A stretch of 64,000 bases of DNA from an uncultured beta proteobacterium. GTDB lineage: Bacteria > Pseudomonadota > Gammaproteobacteria > Burkholderiales > Burkholderiaceae_A. The position numbers and the translations under genes were made by a program. Location: assembly GCA_902625535.1 (NCBI GenBank), contig CACOBT010000003.1, positions 1 through 64,000 on the forward strand. Direction: 5' to 3'. A model generated the notes under the pieces. It did not search any database and had not been told where the DNA came from. It saw only the letters and a list, made by a program, of their open reading frames with translations. Of this stretch, positions 38,387 through 47,151 are shown piece after piece (the stretch's first letter is position 1; each line of letters begins with the position of its first letter).

Positions 38387-39877
38387 ATGATCAATCTGCC
38401 AATTTTGTCCCTTGCCTTGTGGTTTCCGATAATCGGCGGCTTCTTAATTTTGTTATTTGGACTTTTTTCAAAAAAAATTCCGGTGATCGGATTTAAGCTT
38501 GTTGCCTTATGTGTAGCTTTTTCCTCTCTTGTTCTGAGCTTTATTCCCCTAGTTTATTTCGAACGGTCGGTTTATGATATGCAGTTTGTCGAAAAAATGG
38601 TGTGGATAACAGATTTTGACATCAACTATTTTTTAGGTGTTGACGGTATATCAATATTTTTTCTTCCGCTCACTTCGCTTGTAACCTTAATTGTAATTAT
38701 TTCAGCGTGGGAGGTTATTCAGAAAAATGTATCGTTATATCTCGGAAACTTTTTGATTATGTCTGGACTTCTAATTGGGGTTTTTTGCGCCTTGGACGGT
38801 ATATTATTTTATGTATTTTTCGAGGCTACTCTGATACCAATGTATTTCATTATCGGCATTTGGGGTGGTCAAAACAGGATATATGCTGCGGTTAAATTCT
38901 TTCTGTACACTCTTTTTGGATCTCTGCTAGCTCTGGTAGCTCTAATATATCTATATTTGCTAACAAAATCTTTTTCTATTTTAGACTGGCATAAATTTGC
39001 CCTTGATTTGCCCGTGCAGATTTATCTATTTGTTGCATTGTTTCTTGCTTTCGCTGTCAAAATACCGATGTGGCCTGTTCATACCTGGTTACCAGATGCT
39101 CACGTTGAAGCGCCTACTGGAGGATCAATAGTATTAGCTGCGATAATGTTGAAGTTAGGGGGCTATGGATTTTTAAGACTAAGTCTACCAATACTCCCGG
39201 ACGCTTCTGTTTTCCTATCTCCCTTTATTATCGTGTTGTCCTTAGTGGCTATTAGTTATATCGCTTTAGTTGCTCTGGTTCAGGAGGATATGAAAAAGTT
39301 AATTGCATATTCGTCGATAGCTCACATGGGTTTTGTTACATTAGGAACATTTCTTTTTTCTTCACTTGGACTACAAGGCGCTATTTTTCAGATGATCTCT
39401 CACGGATTCATTTCAGGTGCCATGTTCTTTTCAATCGGGGTATTGTACGACCGAATGCACAGCAGAAAGATCGCAGACTATGGGGGCGTTTGTAGTACGA
39501 TGCCTGTTTTTTCCGCGTTTTTTATTTTTTTTGCGTTAGCAAATTGTGGTTTACCATCAACAAGTGGGTTTGTGGGCGAATTTTTTGTGATACTAGCTGC
39601 AGTAAAAGAAAATTTTGTGATGGGTCTTTTTGCTACGTTGACCTTAATTTTTGGCGCAGGTTACTCCCTTTTCCTAGTAAAAAAAGTTTTTTATGGTGAA
39701 ATCACAAATAAAGATGTAGTCAATCTTGCTGACGTTAACACGAGAGAAGTCACACTACTTATAATTTTTTCTTTATTTATCCTGTTGTTGGGAGTGAAAC
39801 CTGACTTAATTACCGATCTGACCGAGGCAAGTGTGAGCAACTTGGTCAATCACGTTGGACGCGGTAAGGCGTACTAA
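38387..39877 (+). CDS. nuoM: NADH-quinone oxidoreductase subunit M
   Basis: Second antiporter-like subunit, 496 residues, about 14 transmembrane helices. Conserved FYVFFEATLIPMYFIIGIWG (catalytic Glu), KIPMWPVHTWLPDAHVEAPT, KKLIAYSSIAHMGFV and NCGLPSTSGFVGEF. It follows nuoL at 9 bases and is followed by nuoN at 24 bases. Confidence 0.96.
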   Translation: MINLPILSLALWFPIIGGFLILLFGLFSKKIPVIGFKLVALCVAFSSLVLSFIPLVYFERSVYDMQFVEKMVWITDFDINYFLGVDGISIFFLPLTSLVTLIVIISAWEVIQKNVSLYLGNFLIMSGLLIGVFCALDGILFYVFFEATLIPMYFIIGIWGGQNRIYAAVKFFLYTLFGSLLALVALIYLYLLTKSFSILDWHKFALDLPVQIYLFVALFLAFAVKIPMWPVHTWLPDAHVEAPTGGSIVLAAIMLKLGGYGFLRLSLPILPDASVFLSPFIIVLSLVAISYIALVALVQEDMKKLIAYSSIAHMGFVTLGTFLFSSLGLQGAIFQMISHGFISGAMFFSIGVLYDRMHSRKIADYGGVCSTMPVFSAFFIFFALANCGLPSTSGFVGEFFVILAAVKENFVMGLFATLTLIFGAGYSLFLVKKVFYGEITNKDVVNLADVNTREVTLLIIFSLFILLLGVKPDLITDLTEASVSNLVNHVGRGKAY

Positions 39878-39901
39878 TTTAGTTTCTACGAATCAAACAA
39901 T

Positions 39902-41401
39902 ATGCATACATTTAATAGCCTTAACATAATGATAGCTAGCCCTGAGATGATATTATTCGGCTTAATAATTCTCTATCTTTTGTCCTCGTTGCTCATCGGA
40001 AAAAAGACAGAGGATATCCTGTCGAGAATATTTTTAGTTTCTTTGTTTGCATTGGGTTTTTATTTAGTTATTGAATCTTTTCTAAACCCAATTACTCAGA
40101 ACGGATTCTATGGGATGTATGTTATTGATCCACTATCTTTATTTTCTAAAGGTTTTATTTGTATAACTTTTTCGATAGCACTTCTTTATTGCGAACAATT
40201 TTTAGTGTCAATTAAAATTCCACGGTCAGAGTTTTTTCTCTTGTCTAGTTTTGGCCTCCTAGGACAGTTCATAATGATGTCAGCCAGTCATCTTTTGACA
40301 ATCTATTTGGGAATAGAATTACTCTCGCTATCACTAATATCATTAGTTGCCCTCAATAGGGAAAGTAGTGCGTCCATTGAGGCAGCAATAAAGTTTTTTG
40401 TTTTGGCAGCATTGGCATCGGGGTTCCTTCTTTACGGTATTTCTATGATTTATGGCGCAACTGGAACCTTTCAGTTGGCTGAAATCGCGGACCAAATATT
40501 ATCTGACGGAGCTAATCCTATAATTGTAGTTTTTGGTTTAGTTTTTGTTGTTTGCGGACTCGCATTTAAAATAGGGGCTGTACCCTTCCACATGTGGATT
40601 CCGGATATTTATCAAGGGGCTGTATTACCGTCAACCTTGCTAGTCGGGTCTACTCCTAAGGTTGCTGCCATATTAATGACCTATCGAGTCCTATTTGAAG
40701 GTTTCTACCCTCTAATGGAGGATTGGCAGGGGATGTTTGTTATTCTAGCATTACTGTCACTAGGATTAGGAAATTTAGTTGCGGTATTGCAAAAAAGTTT
40801 CAAGAGATTGATGGGGTACTCTACTATCGGTCATGTGGGATTTTTAGTAGCGGCAATTGCTTCTGTGGACTATGAGTTAACCGACAATCCTGGATTAGAG
40901 ATTTCGGCAGTCATCGGGCTTTTTTCTTACACATTTATTTATTTATTAGCTTTTTTAGGTGCGTTAGGGTGTGTTTTGCTTCTCGCAAAAGAGGAAAGGG
41001 TCTCGACTGATTTGATCTCAGATTTGAAGTTTATGTTTAAAGCTAATCCTGTAATAGCATGGTGCATGGTTTTATTTATGCTTTCGATGGCGGGAATTCC
41101 TCCTACCATTGGGTTCTATGCCAAGTTCGCTATTCTTGAATCGATGGTCGACTCTGATCTAGTTTGGTTAGCTGTTTTTGCTGTTTTGCTCTCTGTTGTA
41201 GGAGCCTTTTACTATCTACGTATTGTTAAAGTTATTTTATTTGACGGTATGTATGTGGCCGAATCGGTAAATGAAGTTCGGCTTAGTAAGTTGTCGTACA
41301 GCCTTTTAGTTCTTAATGGTTCTTTGATCTTGATTTTCGGACTTTTTCCAGACATGGTATTCGATCCTGTATCGAGGTTGGTACAACTTTCTTTTTATTA
41401 A
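39902..41401 (+). CDS. nuoN: NADH-quinone oxidoreductase subunit N
   Basis: Third antiporter-like subunit, 499 residues. Conserved TIYLGIELLSLSLISLVAL (functional Glu), KIGAVPFHMWIPDIYQGA, KRLMGYSTIGHVGFL and MAGIPPTIGFYAKF. It completes the fourteen subunits nuoA-N in canonical order with no insertion, so the window encodes a whole proton-pumping type I NADH dehydrogenase. Confidence 0.96.
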   Translation: MHTFNSLNIMIASPEMILFGLIILYLLSSLLIGKKTEDILSRIFLVSLFALGFYLVIESFLNPITQNGFYGMYVIDPLSLFSKGFICITFSIALLYCEQFLVSIKIPRSEFFLLSSFGLLGQFIMMSASHLLTIYLGIELLSLSLISLVALNRESSASIEAAIKFFVLAALASGFLLYGISMIYGATGTFQLAEIADQILSDGANPIIVVFGLVFVVCGLAFKIGAVPFHMWIPDIYQGAVLPSTLLVGSTPKVAAILMTYRVLFEGFYPLMEDWQGMFVILALLSLGLGNLVAVLQKSFKRLMGYSTIGHVGFLVAAIASVDYELTDNPGLEISAVIGLFSYTFIYLLAFLGALGCVLLLAKEERVSTDLISDLKFMFKANPVIAWCMVLFMLSMAGIPPTIGFYAKFAILESMVDSDLVWLAVFAVLLSVVGAFYYLRIVKVILFDGMYVAESVNEVRLSKLSYSLLVLNGSLILIFGLFPDMVFDPVSRLVQLSFY

Positions 41402-41417
41402 ACTAAGGTAGAAACTA

Positions 41418-42026
41418 ATGGGCGATAAAGATATGAACATTAAGACTAAGCAAAGTACTTTGGAGGAAAAAACAATTAACAGCACTAAGATTTTTACGGG
41501 TATTTTTTTGAACTTACATAAGGACGAGGTTTTAACCGCTGATAATCAAAAAAGTACAAGAGAATACTTCAAACACCCCGGTGCAGTTGCCATACTTCCG
41601 TTTTTCAACGAAAAAAAACTGTTGATTGAGAAACAATGGAGATATCCAATTAAACAAGAAATTTTGGAATTTCCAGCAGGAAAGATTGATAGGGGTGAGA
41701 GGCCTTTAATAGCGGCAAAAAGAGAGCTTCTCGAGGAGACAGGATATGTCGCAAGGAGCTGGTGCAAACTGGGCGAGATGTTTCCTGTTCCGGCCTACTC
41801 TGACGAAAAAATATTTTTGTTTGGAGCAAAAGACTTAATACGTAAGTGTGATCAAAACACAGATCCTGGGGAAGTAATAAATCTAGTGGATATTACTGTT
41901 GAAGACTTTCTATTAAAAGTGCAAACTTTAGAGATAATTGACGCAAAGACAATTGCTCTCGCGTTTTGGCTTTTGCGTATTAGGGATAGAACTGTCAAAA
42001 TTGAGTGGGAAAGGGATGTTGACTAG
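41418..42026 (+). CDS. Nudix hydrolase, ADP-ribose pyrophosphatase-like
   Basis: The Nudix box spans about residues 88-110: GKIDRGERPLIAAKRELLEE then TGY, with the REXXEE core intact. The preceding beta strands (PGAVAILPF, LLIEKQWRYPIKQEILEFPA) are typical of the NudF/ADP-ribose pyrophosphatase group, whose product feeds ribose-5-phosphate and AMP back to metabolism. It starts 16 bases after nuoN. In betaproteobacteria a Nudix gene commonly closes the nuo operon, which would make functional sense as it may clean up NAD breakdown products; that last point is inference. Confidence 0.88.
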   Translation: MGDKDMNIKTKQSTLEEKTINSTKIFTGIFLNLHKDEVLTADNQKSTREYFKHPGAVAILPFFNEKKLLIEKQWRYPIKQEILEFPAGKIDRGERPLIAAKRELLEETGYVARSWCKLGEMFPVPAYSDEKIFLFGAKDLIRKCDQNTDPGEVINLVDITVEDFLLKVQTLEIIDAKTIALAFWLLRIRDRTVKIEWERDVD

Positions 42027-42027
42027 G

Positions 42028-42279
42028 ATGAATAAAAAGGAGCCTATTTCGGACTTGACGGAGCACAATCTGCAAAGAGAAAAAGATGTACGATCAGCTA
42101 CAAAACGACTTGATGAGTATCTAGTTCAAAAATTTGACTTGAATAAGTCTACACCTAAAATTTCTAGTGAGAAAGAGACAAAACTGTCTAACGAAAACAA
42201 TCCTGAGATTTCAAAAACTATTCAAAATAAGCAGGAAGATAGTAATACTGAAAGTGAAAACGACAGTAAACCAAAGTAA
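42028..42279 (+). CDS. small acidic hydrophilic protein, unknown (83 aa)
   Basis: Begins directly after the Nudix stop; ATG 42016, overlapping the Nudix gene by 11 bases, is an alternative start. The N-terminal half could form a helix (HNLQREKDVRSATKRLDEYL); the C-terminal half is low-complexity, rich in Ser, Asn, Lys and Glu, and probably disordered. No family recognised. Tight packing with neighbours on the same strand suggests it is transcribed with the nuo operon. Confidence 0.5.
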   Translation: MNKKEPISDLTEHNLQREKDVRSATKRLDEYLVQKFDLNKSTPKISSEKETKLSNENNPEISKTIQNKQEDSNTESENDSKPK

Positions 42280-42285
42280 GAGAAA

Positions 42286-42522
42286 TTGAAAACAGTTATA
42301 CCGATGATTAGTAAAAATTTAAAAAAAGACGTCAACATGTGTCTTCTTAGTGCTTTTCTGTTGGGCGTAATCGTGACATTTTTCGTAGTTTTTCATTGTC
42401 CAGTAATACAGGATTCTCGGGATTCTATTCGAAAACAAGGATTGTTTTTAGTTCAACTGTACAAAGTATTTGGCAGCAAGGGTATTAAGAAATTCCATGA
42501 ATTATCTGGCGAGAGAAGATAG
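42286..42522 (+). CDS. small membrane-anchored protein, unknown (78 aa)
   Basis: TTG at 42286 is the first start, ATG at 42304 an alternative. One hydrophobic helix (CLLSAFLLGVIVTFFVVFHC) follows a short basic N-terminus and precedes a basic C-terminal tail. It comes 6 bases after the previous small gene and is the last frame before tRNA-Ser. Not recognised as a known complex I assembly factor, although its position invites that thought. Confidence 0.45.
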   Translation: MKTVIPMISKNLKKDVNMCLLSAFLLGVIVTFFVVFHCPVIQDSRDSIRKQGLFLVQLYKVFGSKGIKKFHELSGERR

Positions 42523-42573
42523 AAATTATTCTAGAGTAAACTTGTTGGAATTCCTGCGGTATACTAGAATTTA

Positions 42574-42660
42574 GGAGGGTTGGCAGAGTGGTCGATTGCA
42601 CTGGTCTTGAAAACCAGCGAGGGGGCAACCTCTCCGTGAGTTCGAATCTCACACCCTCCG
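42574..42660 (+). tRNA. tRNA-Ser (anticodon UGA)
   Basis: An 87-base cloverleaf with acceptor stem GGAGGGT/ACCCTCC, discriminator G, a long variable arm as expected for serine, anticodon stem-loop CTGGT-CTTGAAA-ACCAG (anticodon TGA) and T-loop GTTCGAATC. The 3' CCA is not encoded. A TATACT -10-like hexamer lies at 42560-42565, quite close to the 5' end. Confidence 0.96.
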
Positions 42661-42777
42661 CCGTAGCATAAAGAGTTTTTACTAATATATGGTCAAAGTT
42701 TGTTCCCTTACCTGCTAGAGACAACACCATAGTCACTGTATTAACAATTTAGCATCTAGCCTAGTTTTTTTTAATTG

Positions 42778-43356
42778 CTAGAGAAAAGAAATTACGGTTT
42801 CCGGTTTAGGGCGAGGTCGCTCGAACGGGTCGGAGATCTTTTCCCCTATATAGATAAACCCCGCTATTTTGTCTCTTCCTGGAATACCACCCAATTCGCT
42901 AAGCACTTTATCGTTGTAAGCATACCATTCGGTAAGCCACTGAGCAGCATAATTTAATGACTGTGCCGCATAGAGTAGCGTCGTACAGACAGCTCCGGCA
43001 GATAGTTGCATTTCCCATTCCGGAATTTTTTTACTCTCCTTGGGTGACGAAATAACAGCAATGACCACCTCAGCACGTTGGAGTCGTGTTTTCTCTCTTA
43101 CTTGTACATCATCGGTGGCTGATGGATTTTCGGATTGAAACTCAGAAAAAATTACATCTTCGTCGATTCTTTTTTTTGATTCTCCGGTAATAACAACAAG
43201 TCGCCAGGGTTTTAAAGCGCCGTGATCTGGCACCCTAATTCCAGCGTTAAGTATTTGTTCAAGGTGAACATCATCGACTTTTCCGGGCGACATCTGCCTT
43301 ACAGCAATAGACCGTCTTTTTTCCAAAAAACTAATTACGTGGAGGTTTCCATTCAT
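42778..43356 (-). CDS. nitroreductase-family protein
   Basis: 192 residues of the FMN-dependent nitroreductase fold. Recognisable features are the N-terminal LEKRRSIAVRQM (FMN-phosphate-binding Arg pair), ILNAGIRVPDHGALKPWRLVV, LSAGAVCTTLLYAAQSLNYA and the C-terminal GFIYIGEKISDPFERPRP. This pattern is closest to the small YdjA-like subgroup. Substrate not predictable. It stands alone, opposite in strand to both flanks, with ATG 43356 and a roughly 580-base gene-poor region upstream. Confidence 0.87.
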   Translation of the reverse strand: MNGNLHVISFLEKRRSIAVRQMSPGKVDDVHLEQILNAGIRVPDHGALKPWRLVVITGESKKRIDEDVIFSEFQSENPSATDDVQVREKTRLQRAEVVIAVISSPKESKKIPEWEMQLSAGAVCTTLLYAAQSLNYAAQWLTEWYAYNDKVLSELGGIPGRDKIAGFIYIGEKISDPFERPRPKPETVISFL

Positions 43357-43939
43357 TTAATTCTCTCAAACGTTTAACTTAGCAATATGAGACAACAAAC
43401 AATGTAATAAAGTTCACAAACGTGATACAGATGCTCCCCTTCTTAAACGCAAAATTTAGTATCTTACAATAATAAGTTTGCGTTGTGCGGTAAACGGTTA
43501 ACTTACCTTATGAATCCTATTCCCGATAATTCGGGCATTTGAATTTAGATTAAGCAGCAATCAACCAATAAAATTTAATTTTTAAGTAATAATTATCTTA
43601 ATGTTAGTCGTTACGAGCGTGCCAGATTTGTTTTGGGCCGATAGGTGTTCAAATTTATTCAAACAAACGCGTACCAACTTATCCCCCTTGCGTCTTACGT
43701 TGGTGGTGATTCTTATGAAGAAATTTCCCAATTCAATAAGAATCCTATTCGGTACAAACCGCGTTCTGATTTTTTTTAATGTCGTCAGCAAAGTAACAAA
43801 TTTATATTCCAGCTAAAGGAAAAAATTCTTGAAACTTGAGTTTGGGTAACTAATAATAGAAAGAAACCGTAAATGAAATCTATCTTAGACTCGAGCAATA
43901 TTCATTGTTTTAGAACAACGTTGCTCAATCAATCGGACC
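43357..43939. other. gene-poor AT-rich gap
   Basis: No gene can be supported. Two overlapping antiparallel frames of about 70 codons (43582-43791 minus, 43601-43816 plus) give composition unlike a protein and no good ribosome binding site. A short perfect inverted repeat CCCGA-TAAT-TCGGG is at 43522-43535 without a following T tract. The region must hold promoters for the nitroreductase and perhaps for the gene at 43940. Confidence 0.5.
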
Positions 43940-44521
43940 ATGACTATGCGAAATTTCTTTCTGTTACACCATAATCAACCAAAAAAGGGAATGGAGGGAG
44001 TATCTTTCTATTATTCACATGTTGAACTAGCATTACATCTTCGGTATGCAAGGTTCCGAAAAGGCGATGTTTCCGCGCTTGTATCGAGCAAACACTCAGA
44101 GGAAAGGATAAAAACGTTATTAGGAAAACCAAAACACTTATGGATTTTTCATTGTTGTGGATTTAAAGTCCTTGATTTTTATTATAATTGCTGGGAAACC
44201 ACCAAAGGGAAAGGGTCACATTATCAATACAGTAATGATGGAAACAAATGGAAAGATTATCGCTTTGGAACTAGTAAAGAAATTGATAAATTATTTAAAT
44301 TACACCATAAAGAATCACAACAAGGTAAAGATTGGATAAACCAACGAGATTATGAATTGATTTTAGAGCCGCACTTTGAAGTAAGAGATATTACATCTAT
44401 TTACAGGGAAAAAGTTTTTAACTTAGAGGCAGATTTTGGTTCTGGTATGGGTGGGAAGAGATTTCCAGAAAACTACCTAAAAAAATTAACTTTTTTCGAT
44501 AAGTTTAAATTCCTAAAATGA
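43940..44521 (+). CDS. orphan protein of unknown function (193 aa)
   Basis: A frame of 193 codons in AT-rich DNA, unlikely to stay open by chance. Start at ATG 43940 or 43946; no strong Shine-Dalgarno. The product is basic and rich in Lys, Phe, Tyr and His, with segments such as LWIFHCCGFKVLDFYYNCW and DWINQRDYELILEPHFEVRD; no signal peptide, membrane helix or known motif. Its codon and residue makeup is more AT-biased than the housekeeping genes, and it is isolated by long non-coding flanks on both sides, which would suit recent acquisition. The function is not recognised. Confidence 0.55.
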   Translation: MTMRNFFLLHHNQPKKGMEGVSFYYSHVELALHLRYARFRKGDVSALVSSKHSEERIKTLLGKPKHLWIFHCCGFKVLDFYYNCWETTKGKGSHYQYSNDGNKWKDYRFGTSKEIDKLFKLHHKESQQGKDWINQRDYELILEPHFEVRDITSIYREKVFNLEADFGSGMGGKRFPENYLKKLTFFDKFKFLK

Positions 44522-44733
44522 GTCGATAAAACTAAAGTTTCGTATTTCACAGAGCGTGTTACGTTAACTCAAAAAACTATAGGAATTGGTAGGGAATTTC
44601 ATTTGGTTAAAACTACAGTTGGGTTTTTTTGCTCGGAAATTGCTGTTTCGAGTGGGAAGTGCGGCCAAGAAAAACTAGTCTAGTGAAAGGCATCTGTGTT
44701 ACCGTATACTGATTCTAAGTGGGAGTTTATATT

Positions 44734-45678
44734 ATGCAAGACATTGATTTGTACCGAACTTTTTTTAATTCTTTAAGAAATACAAATCCGGTTACCCAAA
44801 CGATATTAAAAAAAAGCTTAATTGTTCTCGGACGCATGGCATGTTTTTTCTTTCTGGCTCTTCCGGCTAAAGCCGTGACTATTGATGGGATTATTCATCC
44901 AGAATCTGCATTTACGACACGCGACGGTAGAGTTTTTCTAAGTGAGATTGGTCAAGTGGGAAAAAAAGGTGATGGGAGAATTTTGGAAATTTTCACAAGT
45001 GGGGAAAAAAAAGTTATTGCCTCCGGGTTGAATGATCCTAAAGGCTTGTTAGTTGAAGGCAATACGATCTATGTGACGGATATTGATGAAATTAAAAAAG
45101 TGTCAATGGACGGAAAGGTTAGTTCTTGGCTGGGACCTAAGAACTTCCCGCGAAAAATTTCATTTTTAAACGATCTGACTATCGATCGAAATACCATTAT
45201 TTACGTTTCAGATAGTGGAAAAGTTGTGCGAGGAGAAAGACGCGGTGGAGCGGTGTACAGGATATCCTCCACTGGTAAAATTTCACTTTTGGTTGATAGT
45301 GCTAATGATTCTGATATCCAGGCTCCAAACGGGCTTTTGGCTTTTCAAAGAGGCCATTTGATGGTGGCCGATTTTACCACTGGAGTATTATCGCGTATTA
45401 GGCTTCGTGATTTTTCCGTTGAGAAAATGGCTGAAGGTTTTGGAGGAGGTGATGGATTGGCCTTTTCTGGAACCAAATTATACATATCTGACTGGAAGGG
45501 CGGAAAAATATGGAGCCTTGATTTGACATCACCAGGACAAACTCCTGAAATTGTAAAGGAGGGGTTCACAAATCCTGCGGACATTGATGTTACTTCTGAT
45601 GGCAAGTTTCTCGTTGTTCCGGAAATGATGAAGGCTACTAAACAAGGAGGAAGGGTAAGTTTTATACCTATTAAGTAA
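44734..45678 (+). CDS. exported SMP-30/gluconolactonase-like beta-propeller protein
   Basis: 314 residues from ATG 44734 (GGGAG upstream; a GTG at 44719 would lengthen it). After a long n-region comes a signal sequence (GRMACFFFLALPAKA, likely cut after AKA), then repeated propeller blades: IIHPESAFTTRDGRVFLSEI, LNDPKGLLVEGNTIYVTDID, FLNDLTIDRNTIIYVSDSGK, APNGLLAFQRGHLMVADF, FGGGDGLAFSGTKLYISDW, FTNPADIDVTSDGKFLVVPE. The repeated Asn/Asp at blade starts is typical of SMP-30/NHL-type calcium-binding lactonases, but a purely binding role is equally possible. Periplasmic location is inferred from the signal. Confidence 0.75.
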   Translation: MQDIDLYRTFFNSLRNTNPVTQTILKKSLIVLGRMACFFFLALPAKAVTIDGIIHPESAFTTRDGRVFLSEIGQVGKKGDGRILEIFTSGEKKVIASGLNDPKGLLVEGNTIYVTDIDEIKKVSMDGKVSSWLGPKNFPRKISFLNDLTIDRNTIIYVSDSGKVVRGERRGGAVYRISSTGKISLLVDSANDSDIQAPNGLLAFQRGHLMVADFTTGVLSRIRLRDFSVEKMAEGFGGGDGLAFSGTKLYISDWKGGKIWSLDLTSPGQTPEIVKEGFTNPADIDVTSDGKFLVVPEMMKATKQGGRVSFIPIK

Positions 45679-45681
45679 AGA

Positions 45682-45738
45682 ATGAAGTTTGCATTATTGC
45701 TAGTTTTAGTCGGCTTGGGGATTATCATCTTTGTGTAG
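45682..45738 (+). CDS. possible 18-residue hydrophobic peptide
   Basis: The frame MKFALLLVLVGLGIIIFV begins 4 bases after the propeller gene and is almost entirely hydrophobic, like very small membrane proteins. The ribosome binding site (TAAAGA) is weak and the frame is short enough to be chance. Confidence 0.25.
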   Translation: MKFALLLVLVGLGIIIFV

Positions 45739-45773
45739 CGCGAAATTAGGAGTTCCAATATTCGGCTGTCATC

Positions 45774-46592
45774 ATGGATGAACTATGTATCGTGCAGATA
45801 TCGGACACTCATGTGTGTCCCCCGGGGCAACTTCTTAAAAATAAGTTTGACAGTAATCATGCTCTTGAACGTGCAATTAATCAGCTTAATATTGAGGAAT
45901 ATAAAATCGATTGTCTCCTTTTATCAGGAGACATGGTTGAAAGGGGAACACAGGAAGAATATTCTCATTTGAAACAAATCTTAAAGCGTCTTAATCAGAA
46001 TATACCTGTTTTATTTTGCCTCGGAAATCATGATGATATGGAGTCTTTTTTTCAGGTCTTCCCCAACTATTTTCCAGATTTGCTAAAAGAATCATCTGCA
46101 GTTATCTTAAGTTGTTCCGATAAAGAATCTGGGTTAAATTACTGTATTGATTTTCACGTTGCCAAACTCATAGTCTTAGATAGTTCCATCAAGGAAACTG
46201 GTTGGGGGGAAGTTTCTAAGAGCACTTTGGATTGGTTAGAAAAAATATTAAGTGATTCGGCAACTGATACAAATATACTTGCACTGCATCATCCCCCGGT
46301 CCCGAGTTTAAGTCAAGTTATGGATACAATTGCTTTAAAAAATCCGGAAGATCTGGAAGACCTTCTTCTTTCATACAGAAATGTGCGATTAATTGTTTGT
46401 GGGCATGTTCATAGAACAATTTTTTCCTCTTTTGCAGGAATTCAGGTCGCTTTTTGTCCCAGCGTTGTATTTCAATATCCAATATATATGACTGGAGATC
46501 GGAAGACGCCAACTAATGAGCAACCTGGTTTCCATGTTCATAAATATGTCAAGGAAATCGGTTGGAGCACTCACCTCCGATTAATTGCGTAA
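45774..46592 (+). CDS. calcineurin-like metallophosphoesterase, CpdA/GpdQ type
   Basis: 272 residues with the complete dinuclear-metal motif set in order: QISDTHV (DxH), LLLSGDMVERG (GD), FCLGNHDD (GNHD), LALHHPPV (H) and VCGHVH (GHxH). The layout and spacing match the class III cyclic nucleotide phosphodiesterase group that includes CpdA (cAMP hydrolysis) and GpdQ (glycerophosphodiesters); sequence alone does not decide between these. Cytoplasmic, no signal peptide. ATG 45774 is the only sensible start. Confidence 0.85.
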   Translation: MDELCIVQISDTHVCPPGQLLKNKFDSNHALERAINQLNIEEYKIDCLLLSGDMVERGTQEEYSHLKQILKRLNQNIPVLFCLGNHDDMESFFQVFPNYFPDLLKESSAVILSCSDKESGLNYCIDFHVAKLIVLDSSIKETGWGEVSKSTLDWLEKILSDSATDTNILALHHPPVPSLSQVMDTIALKNPEDLEDLLLSYRNVRLIVCGHVHRTIFSSFAGIQVAFCPSVVFQYPIYMTGDRKTPTNEQPGFHVHKYVKEIGWSTHLRLIA

Positions 46593-46625
46593 ATATATGT
46601 TAATCTTTCGGACATCAGTCTGTAT

Positions 46626-46631
46626 TATAAT
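46626..46631 (+). promoter_or_regulatory. possible -10 element
   Basis: TATAAT in the 115-base gap before the gene at 46708; no good -35 at 17 bases. Candidate only. Confidence 0.25.
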
Positions 46632-46707
46632 TTTGTCAGGTTTGCACCATAGTCTGCCTTGTCCAAAATGATCGTTAGGTGTAAGTTCGGAATCAGATAG
46701 TCAACCC

Positions 46708-47151
46708 ATGAATAGAATACCCCCACCCGTAATTGCCTTGATGAATATTATACTTTTTTCCCTTTCGACTTTGTTAATCCCGAAATTTCAGTTTACTGGA
46801 CAAACAATACTGAGTTTTCTAATAGGGATGGAAGGAATAGTTATAATTTTACTGGCGATAAACCTCTTCCGACGAAATAATACAACAATCCATCCATTCA
46901 AAGCACATGAGACTACTAGGTTGATTACGTCTGGAATCTTTACGTTTACAAGGAACCCAATGTATCTCGGCCTATCATCTATTCAAGTGGCTTTTGGTAT
47001 TTATCTCGGCGCCTTTATTTCCATTGTTCTAATTCCTGCTTTTGTTATTTATATCACTCAGAAGCAGATACTTTACGAGGAGAAAATTTTGGAAAAAGAA
47101 TTTGGAAACTCGTATATAGAGTATTCAAAAAACGTCCGTCGTTGGATCTGA
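46708..47151 (+). CDS. isoprenylcysteine carboxyl methyltransferase-family membrane protein
   Basis: 147 residues, about four membrane helices. The C-terminal half has the family signature: TRLITSGIFTFTRNPMYLGL, then EEKILEKEFGNSYIEYSKNV with the conserved Glu and Tyr. In bacteria such proteins are SAM-dependent membrane methyltransferases of unknown substrate, related to phospholipid methyltransferases. Its last 27 bases overlap the end of the convergent flippase-like gene. Confidence 0.82.
   Translation: MNRIPPPVIALMNIILFSLSTLLIPKFQFTGQTILSFLIGMEGIVIILLAINLFRRNNTTIHPFKAHETTRLITSGIFTFTRNPMYLGLSSIQVAFGIYLGAFISIVLIPAFVIYITQKQILYEEKILEKEFGNSYIEYSKNVRRWI

Noticed and set aside
43522..43535. CCCGA/TCGGG hairpin as a terminator
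   Set aside because: The stem is only 5 bp and no T tract follows.
43582..43816. Two overlapping antiparallel frames of about 70 codons in the gap after the nitroreductase
   Set aside because: No ribosome binding sites, protein-like composition or recognisable motif in either, and both cannot be real.
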